From: DALYDK01 sp964415715
GTDB lineage: Bacteria > Patescibacteriota > Saccharimonadia > Saccharimonadales > CAIOMD01
Reading direction: 5' to 3'
Assembly (NCBI GenBank): GCA_964415715.1
Contig: CAYQBK010000004.1
Location: 1 to 7,472 of the forward strand
DNA length: 7,472 nt
The translations under genes and the position numbers were made by a program. The stretch's first letter is position 1; each line of letters opens with the position of its first letter. Shown in pieces: positions 6,187 through 7,472 of the stretch. The notes below the pieces were generated by a model, which saw only the letters and a program-made list of their open reading frames with translations, was not told the origin of the DNA and ran no database searches.

Positions 6187-7472
6187 ATGAAGAAGTGGAA
6201 TATTGTTGGCATATTAGCCCTAGCTCAGTTCGTTATGGTTTTAGATAGCACTGTCATGAATGTGTCAATCAGCGCCGTAGTAAAAGACCTAAACACAAAT
6301 GTTAATGCCATGCAGGCTGCTATAACTTTTTACACATTAACAATGGCAGCGCTAATGCTACTGGGCGCTAAGATATGTTCAAAATGGGGCTTACTTAAAG
6401 CTTTTGTCATTGGGTCAATAATATATGGTATAGGTTCGTTCATTACATCTATAAGTCCAAATATTCAAACACTCATTCTTGGCTGGTCGTTTATTGAGGC
6501 ACTGGGTGCTGTACTAGTAATACCCGCAATTGCGTCTTTGGTGGCTGTTCATTATACAGGCAAGGATAGAGTTAAAGCTTATGCGTTAATAGGTGGAGTC
6601 AGCGGGGCGGCAGCGGCGGCTGGGCCACTTATAGGCGGATTTATGACAACGTATTTGTCCTGGAGATATGTTTTCTTTTTCGAAACCATTATTATGATCG
6701 TAGTCCTTATAGCTTCACGATTTTTCAAACAAAAATCAACCGCTACTAACGAACCAATAAATATTCCAAGTGCACTACTGTCAGCTATTGGTATGTGTAT
6801 GGTTGTATTTGGTATGTTACAAAGTAAAACCTGGGGCTGGGTAACGCCAATTACTAAACCTATTATATTTGGACATGAAATTGCCCCACTTGGGATTTCG
6901 CTTGTCGCATATTTAATACTATTTGGGTCACTTGTCTTATGGCTGTTTTATGATTACCAAAACAAACTAGAAAGCGCCAATAAAAATCCATTATTGCAAG
7001 TCTCAATGCTGAAATCGTCACAATTACGAGCCGGACTTGGTGTATTGATGTCTCAATATGTAATAATTGGAGCAGTTTTTTTCGTAGTGCCGATCTACCT
7101 ACAAATGGTCAACGGGCTTGATGCATTGTCAACTGGTGTTAAGCTAATGCCACTATCTGTCGCTTTGATATCGTTTTCAATAATAGGTACTAAGCTAGTA
7201 AATACGAAAAGCCCGCGTTATATTATAAGAATAGGTCAAATTTTACTTGTTTTGGGAACTGTATTCTTATTGGCGGCAGTCAACAAAGATCTAACTGGGA
7301 TACCGTTTGCTATGGCAATGTTTCTTGCTGGGGCGGGATTGGGGCTACTCGCCTCTCAAATAGGTAACATAAATATGTCCGCAGTAAGTGAAGATCAGTC
7401 CAGCCAGGTTGGAGGTCTGCAGGGAACATTCCAGAATCTTGGATCATCACTAGGAACGGCACTTATTGGAAG
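6187..7472 (+). CDS. MFS transporter, DHA2 (EmrB/QacA-like) family, 3'-partial
   Basis: The frame is open from the ATG at 6187 to the right edge (428 codons seen). It is a proton-driven multidrug or small-molecule exporter of the 14-helix DHA2 type, in the cytoplasmic membrane. Helix 1 carries the DHA2 signature LDSTVMNVSI with acidic D20. Helix 5 has motif C, GAAAAAGPLIGGF (140-152), followed by SWRYVFFFE. The loop after helix 2 is a degenerate motif A (GAKICSKWGLLKAF) lacking the usual Asp. Motif B in helix 4 reads GWSFIEALGAVLVIPA, without the usual Arg; this GWS..E variant is, from memory, known in a subset of the family. The gene is divergent from the two-component operon with 77 bp between, suggesting control by that regulator. 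Substrate cannot be told from sequence. Confidence 0.92.
   Translation, partial: MKKWNIVGILALAQFVMVLDSTVMNVSISAVVKDLNTNVNAMQAAITFYTLTMAALMLLGAKICSKWGLLKAFVIGSIIYGIGSFITSISPNIQTLILGWSFIEALGAVLVIPAIASLVAVHYTGKDRVKAYALIGGVSGAAAAAGPLIGGFMTTYLSWRYVFFFETIIMIVVLIASRFFKQKSTATNEPINIPSALLSAIGMCMVVFGMLQSKTWGWVTPITKPIIFGHEIAPLGISLVAYLILFGSLVLWLFYDYQNKLESANKNPLLQVSMLKSSQLRAGLGVLMSQYVIIGAVFFVVPIYLQMVNGLDALSTGVKLMPLSVALISFSIIGTKLVNTKSPRYIIRIGQILLVLGTVFLLAAVNKDLTGIPFAMAMFLAGAGLGLLASQIGNINMSAVSEDQSSQVGGLQGTFQNLGSSLGTALIG

Overview
The window looks like part of a small-genome, AT-rich bacterial chromosome, most likely from the Candidate Phyla Radiation/Patescibacteria (Saccharibacteria-like). This is inference from gene style: a short membrane-anchored LytR_C protein, many unclassifiable small proteins, tight spacing and few Shine-Dalgarno (SD) sites. 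No marker gene is present, so the taxonomy is tentative. The genetic code looks standard, with TAG and TAA both used as stops.

Layout, left to right: (1) 2-1126, plus strand: the C-terminal half of a Kef/CPA2-type cation:proton antiporter with a TrkA-N (RCK) domain. It runs in from the left edge and is interrupted by an in-frame TAG at 86-88. (2) 1131-2633, minus strand: a 500-residue protein of unknown function with a C-terminal five-cysteine cluster, ending 4 bp from the antiporter. (3) 2634-2893: a gene-free stretch of about 260 bp. On the minus strand it reads as a compact cobalamin-riboswitch aptamer (about 2693-2800), followed by a hairpin touching the start codon of the unknown gene and preceded by a 21-bp palindrome. 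(4) 2894-3583 and 3603-4304, minus strand: a two-gene unit of a membrane-anchored extracytoplasmic protein and a membrane-anchored LytR_C protein. It has a good promoter (TTGGAA-17-TATAAT) and an SD. (5) 4395-5426 and 5426-6109, minus strand: a two-component system, histidine kinase and OmpR/PhoB-type response regulator, coupled by a TAATG overlap. (6) 6110-6186: a divergent intergenic region with a Pho-box-like 11-bp-period direct repeat and -10 elements so close to both start codons that the transcripts are probably leaderless. (7) 6187 to the right edge, plus strand: a DHA2-type (EmrB/QacA-like) major facilitator transporter, truncated by the window.

How they may work together: the response regulator probably binds the divergent region and controls its own operon and/or the transporter, as in many envelope-stress or drug-sensing two-component systems. 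The LytR_C protein and its partner are probably cell-envelope proteins. The most unusual element is the cobalamin-type riboswitch placed directly before a gene of unknown function. It makes that gene a candidate for an undescribed B12-linked role in an organism group with little known B12 metabolism.
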